A stretch of DNA of 64,000 nt, taken from contig CBDCXJ010000044.1 of NCBI GenBank assembly GCA_965223695.1, positions 1 through 64,000 on the forward strand, read 5' to 3'. This document shows positions 31,990 through 39,757 of the stretch, piece by piece. This DNA is from JAUVPB01 sp965223695. Its GTDB lineage: Bacteria; Actinomycetota; Thermoleophilia; Gaiellales; Gaiellaceae. Position 1 is the stretch's first letter. Every line of letters begins with the position of its first letter. The notes beneath the pieces were generated by a model. It did not search any database. It had not been told where the DNA came from and worked only from the letters and a program-made list of their open reading frames with translations. The position numbers and the translations under genes were made by a program.

Positions 31990-34196
31990 CAGTTGAGGGT
32001 CTTCTGTGCCCGTAGCGTGTCGAGCTCGGCCGGCGTGAGACCCAGCAGCTGCGTGAGCGCCTCGTCGGTTGCGTTCCCCAGGCAGGGCGCGTGGCTCACC
32101 TGTGGACGCTCCCCGTCGAAGAGCCAGGGGATTCCTGGTATAGGGCGGTCGCCCGCGATCGGGTGGTCGTCGCGCGCGACGAAGCCGCGCGCGTTCAGGT
32201 GCGCGTCGCTCATGACCTCCGCCATGTTCAGCACCGAGGCCGCTGGCACGCCGCCGTCCTGCAGGGCCGACATCGCGGCCGCTCTCGTGCCCTCGCGTAT
32301 CTCGTTCTCATCGACGGCGCCCGTGCTCGGAAGCGCGAGGAAGCCCGCATCCTCCGCCGTGCGTGCGAACCGGCCCGGGTGCTCGCCGAGCGCCTCGCCG
32401 CGGCCGGCGGCGGAAACGAGTCCGCCCATGCACGTAAGGATGACGTCGAGCATGCTCACCTCTATGTGCGCGCCGAGCCCGGTGCGCTCGCGCTCGAGAA
32501 TCGCCTGCTGGATCGCGGTTGCCATGTAGGTGCCCGTGAGCAGATCCGGGTAGATGCCGCCGGCGATGCGGGGAGCGCCGACCTCGTCGCGCGTGACGCT
32601 CGCCAGGCCGCTTAGCAGGATGACGCCGCTGTGCAGCGCGACATAGTTGCCCCAGGAGCCGGAGCGGCCGAAGCCGCTGATCGATGCCAGGATCAGGTCG
32701 TGGCGATCGCCACGCAGCTCCTCAAACGTGATGCCGAGCCGCTCGGCCGCGTCGCGGGAGAGGTTCTCGAGCACGACGTCGGCCTCGCCGGCGAGCCGTC
32801 GAAGAAGCGTCTGCCCCTGGTCGGTTCTCAGGTCGATCTGCACGCTTCGCTTGCCACGGTTGACGTGGTTGAAGATCATGCTTGCGTCGTGGCGAGGCTC
32901 CCCGACGAACGGGCCGAAGCTGCGTGACACGGTGTAGGTCGAGCTCTCGACCAGCGTCACCTCGGCCCCGAGCTGCGCGAGCAGCTGGCCGCAGTAGGGG
33001 CCCGCGACGATGTGGGAGAGGTCGAGGACGCGGACTCCTGTGAGAGGCCCGCCGGTCGGGTCGCCGATGTCGGCCCGCGAGGCCGTGTGGGCCTCGGCAG
33101 AAGCCGGCGTGCGCTGGCGGTGCTTGCGCCGGCTGGCGTTGACGACGATCGGATCAGCGGGCAACACGGCATCGTCGACCTCTCGTACGGAGCCGATCTC
33201 TCGCACATGCTCGCTCGCGAGGGTCTCGTGCAGCTCGAAGCTCGGGCAGCAAGGGAGACCGCGGGCCTGCGCCGCGTCGAGGATGTCGCGGCCACGTTGC
33301 GTCGCAGCCCACGAACGAAGGCCCTCGTGCACGACCGGGCGGTTCGCCCAGCGGCTCGCCATGTCGCTGAGGCGCTCGTCGTCGGCCCAGGCCGGGTTCC
33401 CCATGATCTCGACGAGCGCGTTCCAGTGGTCGTCGCGGAAGGCCACGATGACGACGTGGCCGTCCTTGCAGGGCAGGTAGACGTTGGGCTCGGGCACGTC
33501 GTGGAGCGGCCGCCGACCCTGGACGCCGCCGCCATAGGCCGTGGTGCCCCACTCGAACGCCATCATCGCGGTCGCTGCTTCGAGCGAGGCGACCTCGATG
33601 TGCCGCGGCGCCCTTTGACCCAGCCGGCGGGCGCTGATCGCCGCGTGAACGGCGCAGGCCGCGGTCAGGCCACCGGCGGCCTCGGCGAGGGGTGCCAGGC
33701 TCTGAACGGGTGGCTCGTCGGCGCGCTCGCGGTGATCGGGGATACCCGGCGTCGCGTCGGCCAGCCCGCAGAGTGCCGAGATGACGAGATCGTCAGCGGC
33801 GAAGTCGGCGTACGGGCCGGTCTGTCCAAACGGCGTGACACACGCGACCTGAATGTCTTCGTGTCGCGCGAGGACGCTCTCGCAGTCGAGCTCCAACGTG
33901 GCGGCGGCGTCATGGGGCATCGAGGTCAGGAAGAGATCGGCCTCGGCCAGGACGGCGTGGATCGTGGCCGCAGGTGAGCCGGCAGAGGGCTCGGGCGCGA
34001 GCAGGTCCTTGTCGAGATCGAGGAACGTCGCCCAGTCGGCCGAGACGGGCTCCTCCGGGCCCGGCCCGCCGAGTGCCCACGCGATCGGGTCGAGGTACGT
34101 AACGCTTGCGCCCGCGTCGGCGAGGACCTTGCCGCAGAGCCGTCCGGCCACGCCGGTCGTGAGCTCGACGACGCGGAGGTCAGCTAGTGGATGCAC
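31989..34196 (-). CDS. Double-domain CaiB/BaiF CoA transferase
   Basis: At 735 residues it is nearly twice the family size and contains two consecutive CaiB/BaiF domains. The first begins LADLRVVELTTGVAGRLCGK and the second near residue 385 with LTGVRVLDLSHIVAGPYCGQ. Both keep the GPYADFAADD/GSWGNYVALHS-type region. In both domains the residue expected to be the catalytic Asp reads Glu (RHIEVASLE in the first, AHIEVSMLD in the second). The fold normally works as interlocked dimers, so this may be a pseudo-dimer. It is the first gene of the operon, divergent from the hydrolase gene at 34282. Confidence 0.87.
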   Translation of the reverse strand: MHPLADLRVVELTTGVAGRLCGKVLADAGASVTYLDPIAWALGGPGPEEPVSADWATFLDLDKDLLAPEPSAGSPAATIHAVLAEADLFLTSMPHDAAATLELDCESVLARHEDIQVACVTPFGQTGPYADFAADDLVISALCGLADATPGIPDHRERADEPPVQSLAPLAEAAGGLTAACAVHAAISARRLGQRAPRHIEVASLEAATAMMAFEWGTTAYGGGVQGRRPLHDVPEPNVYLPCKDGHVVIVAFRDDHWNALVEIMGNPAWADDERLSDMASRWANRPVVHEGLRSWAATQRGRDILDAAQARGLPCCPSFELHETLASEHVREIGSVREVDDAVLPADPIVVNASRRKHRQRTPASAEAHTASRADIGDPTGGPLTGVRVLDLSHIVAGPYCGQLLAQLGAEVTLVESSTYTVSRSFGPFVGEPRHDASMIFNHVNRGKRSVQIDLRTDQGQTLLRRLAGEADVVLENLSRDAAERLGITFEELRGDRHDLILASISGFGRSGSWGNYVALHSGVILLSGLASVTRDEVGAPRIAGGIYPDLLTGTYMATAIQQAILERERTGLGAHIEVSMLDVILTCMGGLVSAAGRGEALGEHPGRFARTAEDAGFLALPSTGAVDENEIREGTRAAAMSALQDGGVPAASVLNMAEVMSDAHLNARGFVARDDHPIAGDRPIPGIPWLFDGERPQVSHAPCLGNATDEALTQLLGLTPAELDTLRAQKTLN

Positions 34197-34269
34197 GTCG
34201 GGGCGTCTGGGCCATGGGTGCCTGAACTATCCACGACCCGGCGTGTCGCGCGTTGAACGGGCTGCGGGA

Positions 34270-34275
34270 TACGCT
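34270..34275 (+). promoter_or_regulatory. Putative -10 element for the hydrolase-ligase pair
   Basis: TACGCT lies 6 nt before GTG 34282, a leaderless arrangement. The 85-bp gap to the divergent CoA-transferase gene must hold both promoters. Confidence 0.45.
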
Positions 34276-34281
34276 CCCGTC

Positions 34282-34866
34282 GTGGGCCGGGCTCGCGGCG
34301 AGATAGCAGGACTCCTCCTCACGCCCGGCGCCGGCGGCGGTGCCGACCAGCACACGCTCGTAGCCCTCGAGGCCGAGCTCGACATCGCGGTTCGACGCGT
34401 CAAGGTGCCTCAGCGCACGGCGAACGAGGCGGCGGTGAGCTTCGTTGGCGAACAGACCCGCGAGCCTGCGGAGGAGCTTGGGGCGGTGACAGACGAGCTT
34501 GCGATCGGCGGGCGCTCCTTCGGTGGTCGGGTCTGTTCGATGGCGGCCGCAGACGGGCTCGATATCGGAGCCCTCGTCCTGCTGAGCTACCCACTCCACC
34601 CGCCCGGCAAGCCCGACAAGCTGCGGGTCGACCACTTCCGCCGAATCGTCGCGCCCTGCCTCTTCGTCAGCGGCACCAGCGACCCGTTCGGCAAGCCCGA
34701 CGAGTTCAGCGCCCACGTTGGCACGATCGCCGGGCCGGCAACGACGCACTGGATAGAGGGGGGTGCGCACGCACCAAAGCCCTCGGCTGATGAAGAGATC
34801 AGTCGAGTCGTGAAGAACTGGCTCGCCCGTCTCGAGGGCCGACAGGTGCGCGACCACGATGATTGA
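34282..34866 (+). CDS. Small alpha/beta hydrolase (TEX30/KANL3-like)
   Basis: A compact 194-residue serine-hydrolase fold. LLLTPGAGGGADQHTL is the N-terminal loop. The nucleophile elbow is GGRSFGGRV and the second strand reads GALVLLSYPLHPPGKP. The acid is the Asp of SGTSDPFG and the His lies in WIEGGAHAPKP. The pattern LSYPLHPPGKPxxLR is typical of the TEX30/dienelactone-hydrolase-like family of bacterial proteins with unknown substrates. GTG start inferred from the upstream TACGCT; the open frame extends far upstream but without homology. Its stop overlaps the AMP-ligase start by 8 bp. Confidence 0.82.
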   Translation: MGRARGEIAGLLLTPGAGGGADQHTLVALEAELDIAVRRVKVPQRTANEAAVSFVGEQTREPAEELGAVTDELAIGGRSFGGRVCSMAAADGLDIGALVLLSYPLHPPGKPDKLRVDHFRRIVAPCLFVSGTSDPFGKPDEFSAHVGTIAGPATTHWIEGGAHAPKPSADEEISRVVKNWLARLEGRQVRDHDD

Positions 34867-36481
34867 GATCGAAGGGCGAACGCTCGGGCAGGTCTGGGAC
34901 GCAGCCGCGGCCCGCTACGGCGAGAACCCGCTGCTCGCATGTCCGGCGGACGCGGACAGGGGCTACCACTCCGGCGGCTACGAGGTGACGTATCGGCAGG
35001 CGGCGGCGTTCATCGACGGATGCGTCGAAGCGCTCGCGAGCGCTGGATTCGGCCACGGACACCGCATCGTGCTCGACATGGAAAACCGGCCCGAGCACTT
35101 CCTCTTCAAGCTCGCCCTCAACAAGGCCGGCGTCTCCTGCGTGCCGGTCAACCCCGATCTCAGGCCAACGGAAGTCGCCTACCTCTTCGACGATTCGAAG
35201 CCCGACCTGGCCATCGTCAGCGCGAAGCGAGCAGACGCCTTTGGGCTGGCGCTCTCGGAGAGCGCCCAGAGCTTTCCGCACGCTGCCCTGGAGGCCTTCC
35301 CCGAGGGATTGTCCGAGGCGGCAAGCCCTGCCCCGGAGGCCGGGCCGGTCGACGGCGCGACCGAGGCAAGTCTGCTCTACACATCGGGCACCACGGGTCG
35401 TCCAAAGGGCTGCATCCTCTCGCACGAGTACGAGCTGATGGTCGGCCAGTGGTACGCGACCCGCGGCGGCCACGTGACGTTTCGCGAGGGAGCCGAGCGG
35501 CTGTACAACCCGCTTCCGGTGTTTCACCTCAACGCCCTGATCCTCTCGTTTCTGGCAGTGCTTCTGACCGGCAACTGCCAGATCCAGCCGGCGCGCTTCT
35601 CACGCAGCGCCTGGTGGCGTGATATCGGCGAGACGCGCGCGACCATCATCCACTACCTCGGCATCGTCGTCCCCGCCCTCATGGACACGCCGCCCGGCGC
35701 GTACGACACGGCACACGCCGTGCGCTTTGGTCTCGGAGCCGGCGTCGAGCCGACGCTGCACGCCGCCTTCGAGGAGCGCTTCGGCTTCCCGCTGATCGAA
35801 GCGTGGGGCATGACGGAGATGTGCCGGCTCCTCGCCGATTGCGCCGAGCCCAGACGAGTAGACACGCGTGCGATCGGCCGCCCGAGTCGCGGGCTCGAGG
35901 CGCGAGTCGTCGACGAGAGTGACGCGGAAGTGCCGCGCGGCGCACCGGGAGAGCTCACCGTGCGCTATTCCGCGGAGATGCCGCGTAAGGGTGCCTACTC
36001 GGGCTACCTCAACCAGCCCCAGGCGACGGAGGAGGCCTGGCGGGGTGGCTGGTTCCACACGGGCGACACGGTGACGCAGGACGAGACGGGGATGCTCTAT
36101 TTCGTCGACCGAAAGAAGAACATCATCCGGCGCTCGGGCGAGAACATCTCAGCTGCCGAAATCGAGGCCTGCCTGCTCGGCCACGAGGCCGTGGGCCAGG
36201 CGGCCGTGCTCGCCGTCGAGGACGACGCTCGTGACGAGGAGGTCTACGCCTGTGTCGTCCCGGGCGCGGGAGCCGCGCCCGGCGAAGAGCTGGCCGACGC
36301 GCTGTTCGCGTTCTGTTTCGAGCGCATGGCCCACTACAAGGCGCCGGGCTGGCTCCTCTTCCTCGACGATCTGCCCGTCACCGGCACGCAGAAGGTGCAG
36401 AAAGAGAGGATCTTCGGCGAGGAGGCTGACCCGACGCGGCTCAGCGGTGTGTTCGACTTCCGGGAACGCAAGCGGCGCTAG
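34859..36481 (+). CDS. AMP-forming acyl-CoA synthetase (CaiC/FadD-like)
   Basis: A 540-residue ANL-superfamily ligase that activates a carboxylic acid via an acyl-adenylate. The P-loop motif LLYTSGTTGRPKGCILSHEY, EAWGMTEMCRL, HTGDTVTQDETGMLYFVDRK and RRSGENISAAEIEACL are all present. The catalytic Lys of the C-terminal domain is in TGTQKVQKERIF. It resembles crotonobetaine/carnitine-CoA ligases. It overlaps the upstream hydrolase gene and is co-transcribed. The opposing CaiB/BaiF operon may use related acids. Confidence 0.9.
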   Translation: MIEIEGRTLGQVWDAAAARYGENPLLACPADADRGYHSGGYEVTYRQAAAFIDGCVEALASAGFGHGHRIVLDMENRPEHFLFKLALNKAGVSCVPVNPDLRPTEVAYLFDDSKPDLAIVSAKRADAFGLALSESAQSFPHAALEAFPEGLSEAASPAPEAGPVDGATEASLLYTSGTTGRPKGCILSHEYELMVGQWYATRGGHVTFREGAERLYNPLPVFHLNALILSFLAVLLTGNCQIQPARFSRSAWWRDIGETRATIIHYLGIVVPALMDTPPGAYDTAHAVRFGLGAGVEPTLHAAFEERFGFPLIEAWGMTEMCRLLADCAEPRRVDTRAIGRPSRGLEARVVDESDAEVPRGAPGELTVRYSAEMPRKGAYSGYLNQPQATEEAWRGGWFHTGDTVTQDETGMLYFVDRKKNIIRRSGENISAAEIEACLLGHEAVGQAAVLAVEDDARDEEVYACVVPGAGAAPGEELADALFAFCFERMAHYKAPGWLLFLDDLPVTGTQKVQKERIFGEEADPTRLSGVFDFRERKRR

Positions 36482-36499
36482 CCCCCCGCGAGCGCACCC

Positions 36500-37306
36500 T
36501 CATCGCTTGCGTGCCACCAGGCTGGCGTACGCGATATGCCCGAAGAACTCGCCCGATGCGGCACGGCGGCGCGCCTCGGCCTTGAGCGCCTCGGCGAGGT
36601 CCTCGCCGATCACGCCCTGGGCCGCGAGCACCTCGGCGCCACGTTCAGCGTGTCCGAGCATGTACGTCGGATCGACGACCTCCGCGTAGCCGTGGCTGCG
36701 AAAACGGGCGACCGTGAAGCCGCACCGCTCGACCATGCCAGGTAGCCGTCTCACGATCCAACGGTCCATGACGTTGTGCTCGGTCACTGCGCGCGAGCAC
36801 GCCTGCAGAGGGTCGTGCTCGGCGAGGGCCACGGTTGCCGTCGCATAGTCGCCATCGAAGATCGCCAGCCAACCACCGGGCTTGAGAATGCGCCGCGCCT
36901 CCTCGAGGGCTCGTTCGGGCTCTGGAATGTGGCAGAGCGCGGTATGAAGAATCGCAACATCGAACGACGCATCGCCGAAGCCGGTCTCGCGGGCATCCCC
37001 GGTTTCGAAGCGAACGTTCTCGGCGGCGTCCGCGAGTTCTCTGGCGCGCTCCACGAGGATCGGAGACGGATCGATCCCCAGCACTTCGGCAGGCTCCGGA
37101 CGGGCGGCGACCACCCGTGATACCGGGCCTGTTCCGCACCCGAGTTCGATCACGCGAGCTGCCCGGGGCCAGTCGATGTCGCTCAGGTACGTGTCGAGCA
37201 TGGCTTGCTGATCCGGGTGCGCAGCGCGCACCTCGAGCCGCTCCGCGATGCCCAGCACCACGTCGGGGTCGGCCTGAGCGATGTTGGCGTAGGGGTCCGA
37301 GGCCAC
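36500..37306 (-). CDS. Class I SAM-dependent methyltransferase (UbiE/Methyltransf_11-like)
   Basis: This 268-residue protein has the SAM-binding motif I VIELGCGTGPVSRVVA, the acidic strand LGIDPSPILVERAREL, motif III DARETGFGDASFDVAILHTAL and RRILKPGGWLAIFDGDY. This layout is that of small-molecule C-, N- or O-methyltransferases. The acceptor is unknown. The start is GTG at 37306, with a TAGGCT hexamer 8 nt upstream and no ribosome site, so it is likely leaderless. Its own promoter separates it from the repair gene upstream. Confidence 0.88.
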   Translation of the reverse strand: MASDPYANIAQADPDVVLGIAERLEVRAAHPDQQAMLDTYLSDIDWPRAARVIELGCGTGPVSRVVAARPEPAEVLGIDPSPILVERARELADAAENVRFETGDARETGFGDASFDVAILHTALCHIPEPERALEEARRILKPGGWLAIFDGDYATATVALAEHDPLQACSRAVTEHNVMDRWIVRRLPGMVERCGFTVARFRSHGYAEVVDPTYMLGHAERGAEVLAAQGVIGEDLAEALKAEARRRAASGEFFGHIAYASLVARKR

Positions 37307-37314
37307 CCCTGAGA

Positions 37315-37320
37315 AGCCTA
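37315..37320 (-). promoter_or_regulatory. Putative -10 element for the methyltransferase gene
   Basis: On the minus strand TAGGCT is followed by an 8-nt gap and the GTG start at 37306. This is the only minus-strand case of the TAnnnT leaderless pattern noted here. Confidence 0.4.
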
Positions 37321-37325
37321 GATCG

Positions 37326-37640
37326 TCACATCACCTCGGGCTGCCACTGAAATCGTGTCAGCGAAATCCGGCCCCGACCGTCGAAGACGACGCCCTCGTC
37401 CTCGAGGAGGACCCTCTGGAGCTCGTCCGGGCCCGGGTGGACCCGCGCGCTGATCTCACCCTGCGCATTGACTACCCGGTGCCAGGGAATCTCGAGGTCT
37501 TCCGGGGTCGCCGCCAGCGCGTAGCCGACCTGTCGCGCATTGTGGGGCCGCCCAATCAGCCGGGCGATCTGTCCGTACGTGGCGACTTTGCCCGTCGGGA
37601 TCTCAGCGACCACGGCATAGATACCGTCGTAGCTACTCAT
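37326..37640 (-). CDS. Alkyltransferase-like protein (ATL) of DNA repair
   Basis: A 104-residue protein matching the C-terminal domain of O6-alkylguanine-DNA alkyltransferase: IPTGKVATYGQIARLIGRPH, ARQVGYALAATP and the active-site block. The block reads IPWHRVVNAQG, with Trp replacing the acceptor Cys of PCHRV. That replacement defines ATL proteins, which bind alkylated guanine and hand it to nucleotide-excision repair instead of removing the alkyl group. The length is normal for the family. It is a housekeeping-type gene among catabolic neighbours. Confidence 0.93.
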   Translation of the reverse strand: MSSYDGIYAVVAEIPTGKVATYGQIARLIGRPHNARQVGYALAATPEDLEIPWHRVVNAQGEISARVHPGPDELQRVLLEDEGVVFDGRGRISLTRFQWQPEVM

Positions 37641-37674
37641 GACACGGTCGGTTGATCGAGGTCACCCGCCCCAC

Positions 37675-39273
37675 CTAGCCGAAGCGCTCGCGCAGCTCCT
37701 TCTTCGAGAACTTCCCCGTCGCCGTTCGAGGCAGCTCGTCGAGGAAGACCACCTGGTCGGGCAGCCACCACTTCGGCACGCGGTCGCGCAGAAACGTGAT
37801 CAGCTCGCCCGCTGAGAGCTCCGCCTCGTTGCGCGCGACGACACACGCGAGCGGCCGCTCGTGCCACTTGGGGTCGGGAACGGCGATCACGGCGGCCTCC
37901 GCAACAGCCGGATGGGCCATGAGCTCGTTCTCGAGGTCGACCGACGAGATCCACTCCCCGCCTGACCTGACGAGGTCCTTCGTGCGGTCGACGATCCGCA
38001 CGTACCCGTTGGCATCCATCGTTGCGATGTCGCCAGTCCGGAGCCAGCCATCGTCGGTGAACGAGTCGCCGGAGCGCGCGTCGTCGTAGTAGTCACGCGC
38101 TACCCAGGGGCCGCGACACTGGATCTCTCCCCGCGAGGTCCCGTCGGCGGGGAGCGGCTCGCCCGACTCGAGATGCGCGATCCGCAGGTCGATGCCCAGC
38201 AGTGGCCGACCCTGTGAAGTTCGGAGCTCGGCGAGCTCCGCGGCGTCGAGCTCGTCGAGCCAGCTAGCGGTGCGATTGACGGTCCCGACGGGGTGGAGCT
38301 CGGTCATGCCCCACGCGTGGGTTATCGGAAGCCCGAGCTTCTCCCGGTAGCCCTCCGAGAGCGCCCGCGGCACAGCGGAGCCACCGCAGACGATGTCGCG
38401 CAGCGCGCTCGTATCGCGACCTGCGAGCTCGTCGAGTGCACCGAGCCACACCGTGGGAACGCCGGCGGCCAGCGTCACGCGCTCGGCCTCGATCAGCCCG
38501 CCTAGTGCGGGGGGCGAAAGGTCGTTCCCGGGCATGACGAGCGTGGCACCGCTCGCGACACCTGCATGAGCAAGACCCCACGAGAGCGCATGGAACATCG
38601 GCACGACGGGAAGCAGAACGTCGCGTTCGGAGACGGCAAACGCATCGGGAACCATCACGCCGTAGGTGTGGATGACCGCCGAGCGATGCGAGTAGGCGAT
38701 GCCCTTCGGGTTGCCGGTCGTGCCGCTGGTGTAGCACATGTACGCAGCACGTCCCTCGTCGAGCGGCCCGAAGTCGGCCGGCTCGGCGGACGCGAGAACC
38801 TCTTCGTACTCAACGACGCGGGGATCGTCGATCGTGTCCTCGGCTCCGTCGTCCATCAGGACGACGTGGCGGACGGTCGTCAGGGTAGGCAGGAGCTCTG
38901 CGAGCACCGGCGCCAGCGACCTGTCGCAGAAGACCGCCTCGTCCTCGGCGTGGCCGACGATGTAGCTGATCTGATCCGCGAAGAGCCTCACGTTGACCGT
39001 GTGGAGGACGCGGCCGCTGCATGGGACACCGAAGTACAGCTCCAGGTGGTTATCGGTGTTCCAGGCGAAGCTCGCGACGCGGGCGCCGGCCGACACGCCG
39101 AGCTGGTCCAGCGCGCCAGCGAGCATGCGGCACCGGCTCGCCCAGTCCGAGTACGTCCGGCGGCGCCTGGTGCCACCGGCCGCAGTGACGATCTGCTTGG
39201 CCGGGGCGAGCTGCTCGGCACGTTCGAGCATGTGCGTCAGGAGCAGCGGGCTCTCTTGCATCAGGCCGTCCAT
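37675..39273 (-). CDS. AMP-forming fatty-acyl-CoA ligase (long-chain type)
   Basis: The 532-residue protein starts MDGLMQESPLLLTHMLERAE and carries the ANL motifs YMCYTSGTTGNPKGIAYSHR, HAWGMTELHPVGTVNR, WLRTGDIATMDANGYVRIVDR, DLVRSGGEWISSVDLENEL and the C-terminal Lys in RTATGKFSKKELRERFG. This pattern is that of medium/long-chain acyl-CoA synthetases related to AlkK. It would feed acids into beta-oxidation. It is transcribed divergently from the glyoxalase-like gene and probably forms its own unit. The acid it prefers cannot be read from sequence. Confidence 0.9.
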   Translation of the reverse strand: MDGLMQESPLLLTHMLERAEQLAPAKQIVTAAGGTRRRRTYSDWASRCRMLAGALDQLGVSAGARVASFAWNTDNHLELYFGVPCSGRVLHTVNVRLFADQISYIVGHAEDEAVFCDRSLAPVLAELLPTLTTVRHVVLMDDGAEDTIDDPRVVEYEEVLASAEPADFGPLDEGRAAYMCYTSGTTGNPKGIAYSHRSAVIHTYGVMVPDAFAVSERDVLLPVVPMFHALSWGLAHAGVASGATLVMPGNDLSPPALGGLIEAERVTLAAGVPTVWLGALDELAGRDTSALRDIVCGGSAVPRALSEGYREKLGLPITHAWGMTELHPVGTVNRTASWLDELDAAELAELRTSQGRPLLGIDLRIAHLESGEPLPADGTSRGEIQCRGPWVARDYYDDARSGDSFTDDGWLRTGDIATMDANGYVRIVDRTKDLVRSGGEWISSVDLENELMAHPAVAEAAVIAVPDPKWHERPLACVVARNEAELSAGELITFLRDRVPKWWLPDQVVFLDELPRTATGKFSKKELRERFG

Positions 39274-39330
39274 CTACGCTCCGCAACACCCTACGAGACT
39301 GGCGAACGTCCGAGCCGGGGAGCTTCCGAT

Positions 39331-39723
39331 ATGCCGACGTACGTTCACACCATGTACCGGGTCACCGATCCCGAGCGCAGCCGGGCGTTCTACGAGGCGC
39401 TCGGCTTCGAGTTCAGACGAGAGGTCGATCTGCATCGAAGCGACGGCGTGCTCGACGCGACCCTGTACTTCTACGGCATGCCCGGCGAGGGAGACGTCCT
39501 CGAGCTCACATACAACCACGATGGCTCGACCTACGACCTCGGCACCGGCTACGGGCACATCGCGATCGGCCTCGAAGACCTCGACGGCGCGCTTGCCCTG
39601 CTCGCAGAGCAGGGAATAGAGCCGGAGAAGCCGCCGTACCAGGTCAGGGAAGGCGGCTCGTGGCTCTGCTTCGTGCGCGATCCTGACGACTATCGCATCG
39701 AGCTGATCGGGCGCCCGGCCTAA
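39331..39723 (+). CDS. Glyoxalase I-like VOC protein (lactoylglutathione lyase family)
   Basis: A 130-residue single-chain VOC protein: YVHTMYRVTDPERSRAFYEA, EGDVLELTYNHDG, GTGYGHIAIGLEDL and DPDDYRIELIGRP. The putative metal ligands His (VHTMYRV), Glu (LELTYN), His (GHIAIG) and Glu (RIELIG) match glyoxalase I. Methylglyoxal detoxification with a thiol cofactor is the family role, although actinobacteria lacking glutathione would need another thiol. ATG 39331 is preceded by GGGGAG. A Baeyer-Villiger monooxygenase gene follows 34 bp downstream. Confidence 0.87.
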   Translation: MPTYVHTMYRVTDPERSRAFYEALGFEFRREVDLHRSDGVLDATLYFYGMPGEGDVLELTYNHDGSTYDLGTGYGHIAIGLEDLDGALALLAEQGIEPEKPPYQVREGGSWLCFVRDPDDYRIELIGRPA

Positions 39724-39757
39724 CCGGCGCGACGGATGACCTGCGAGGAGGCTTCCG

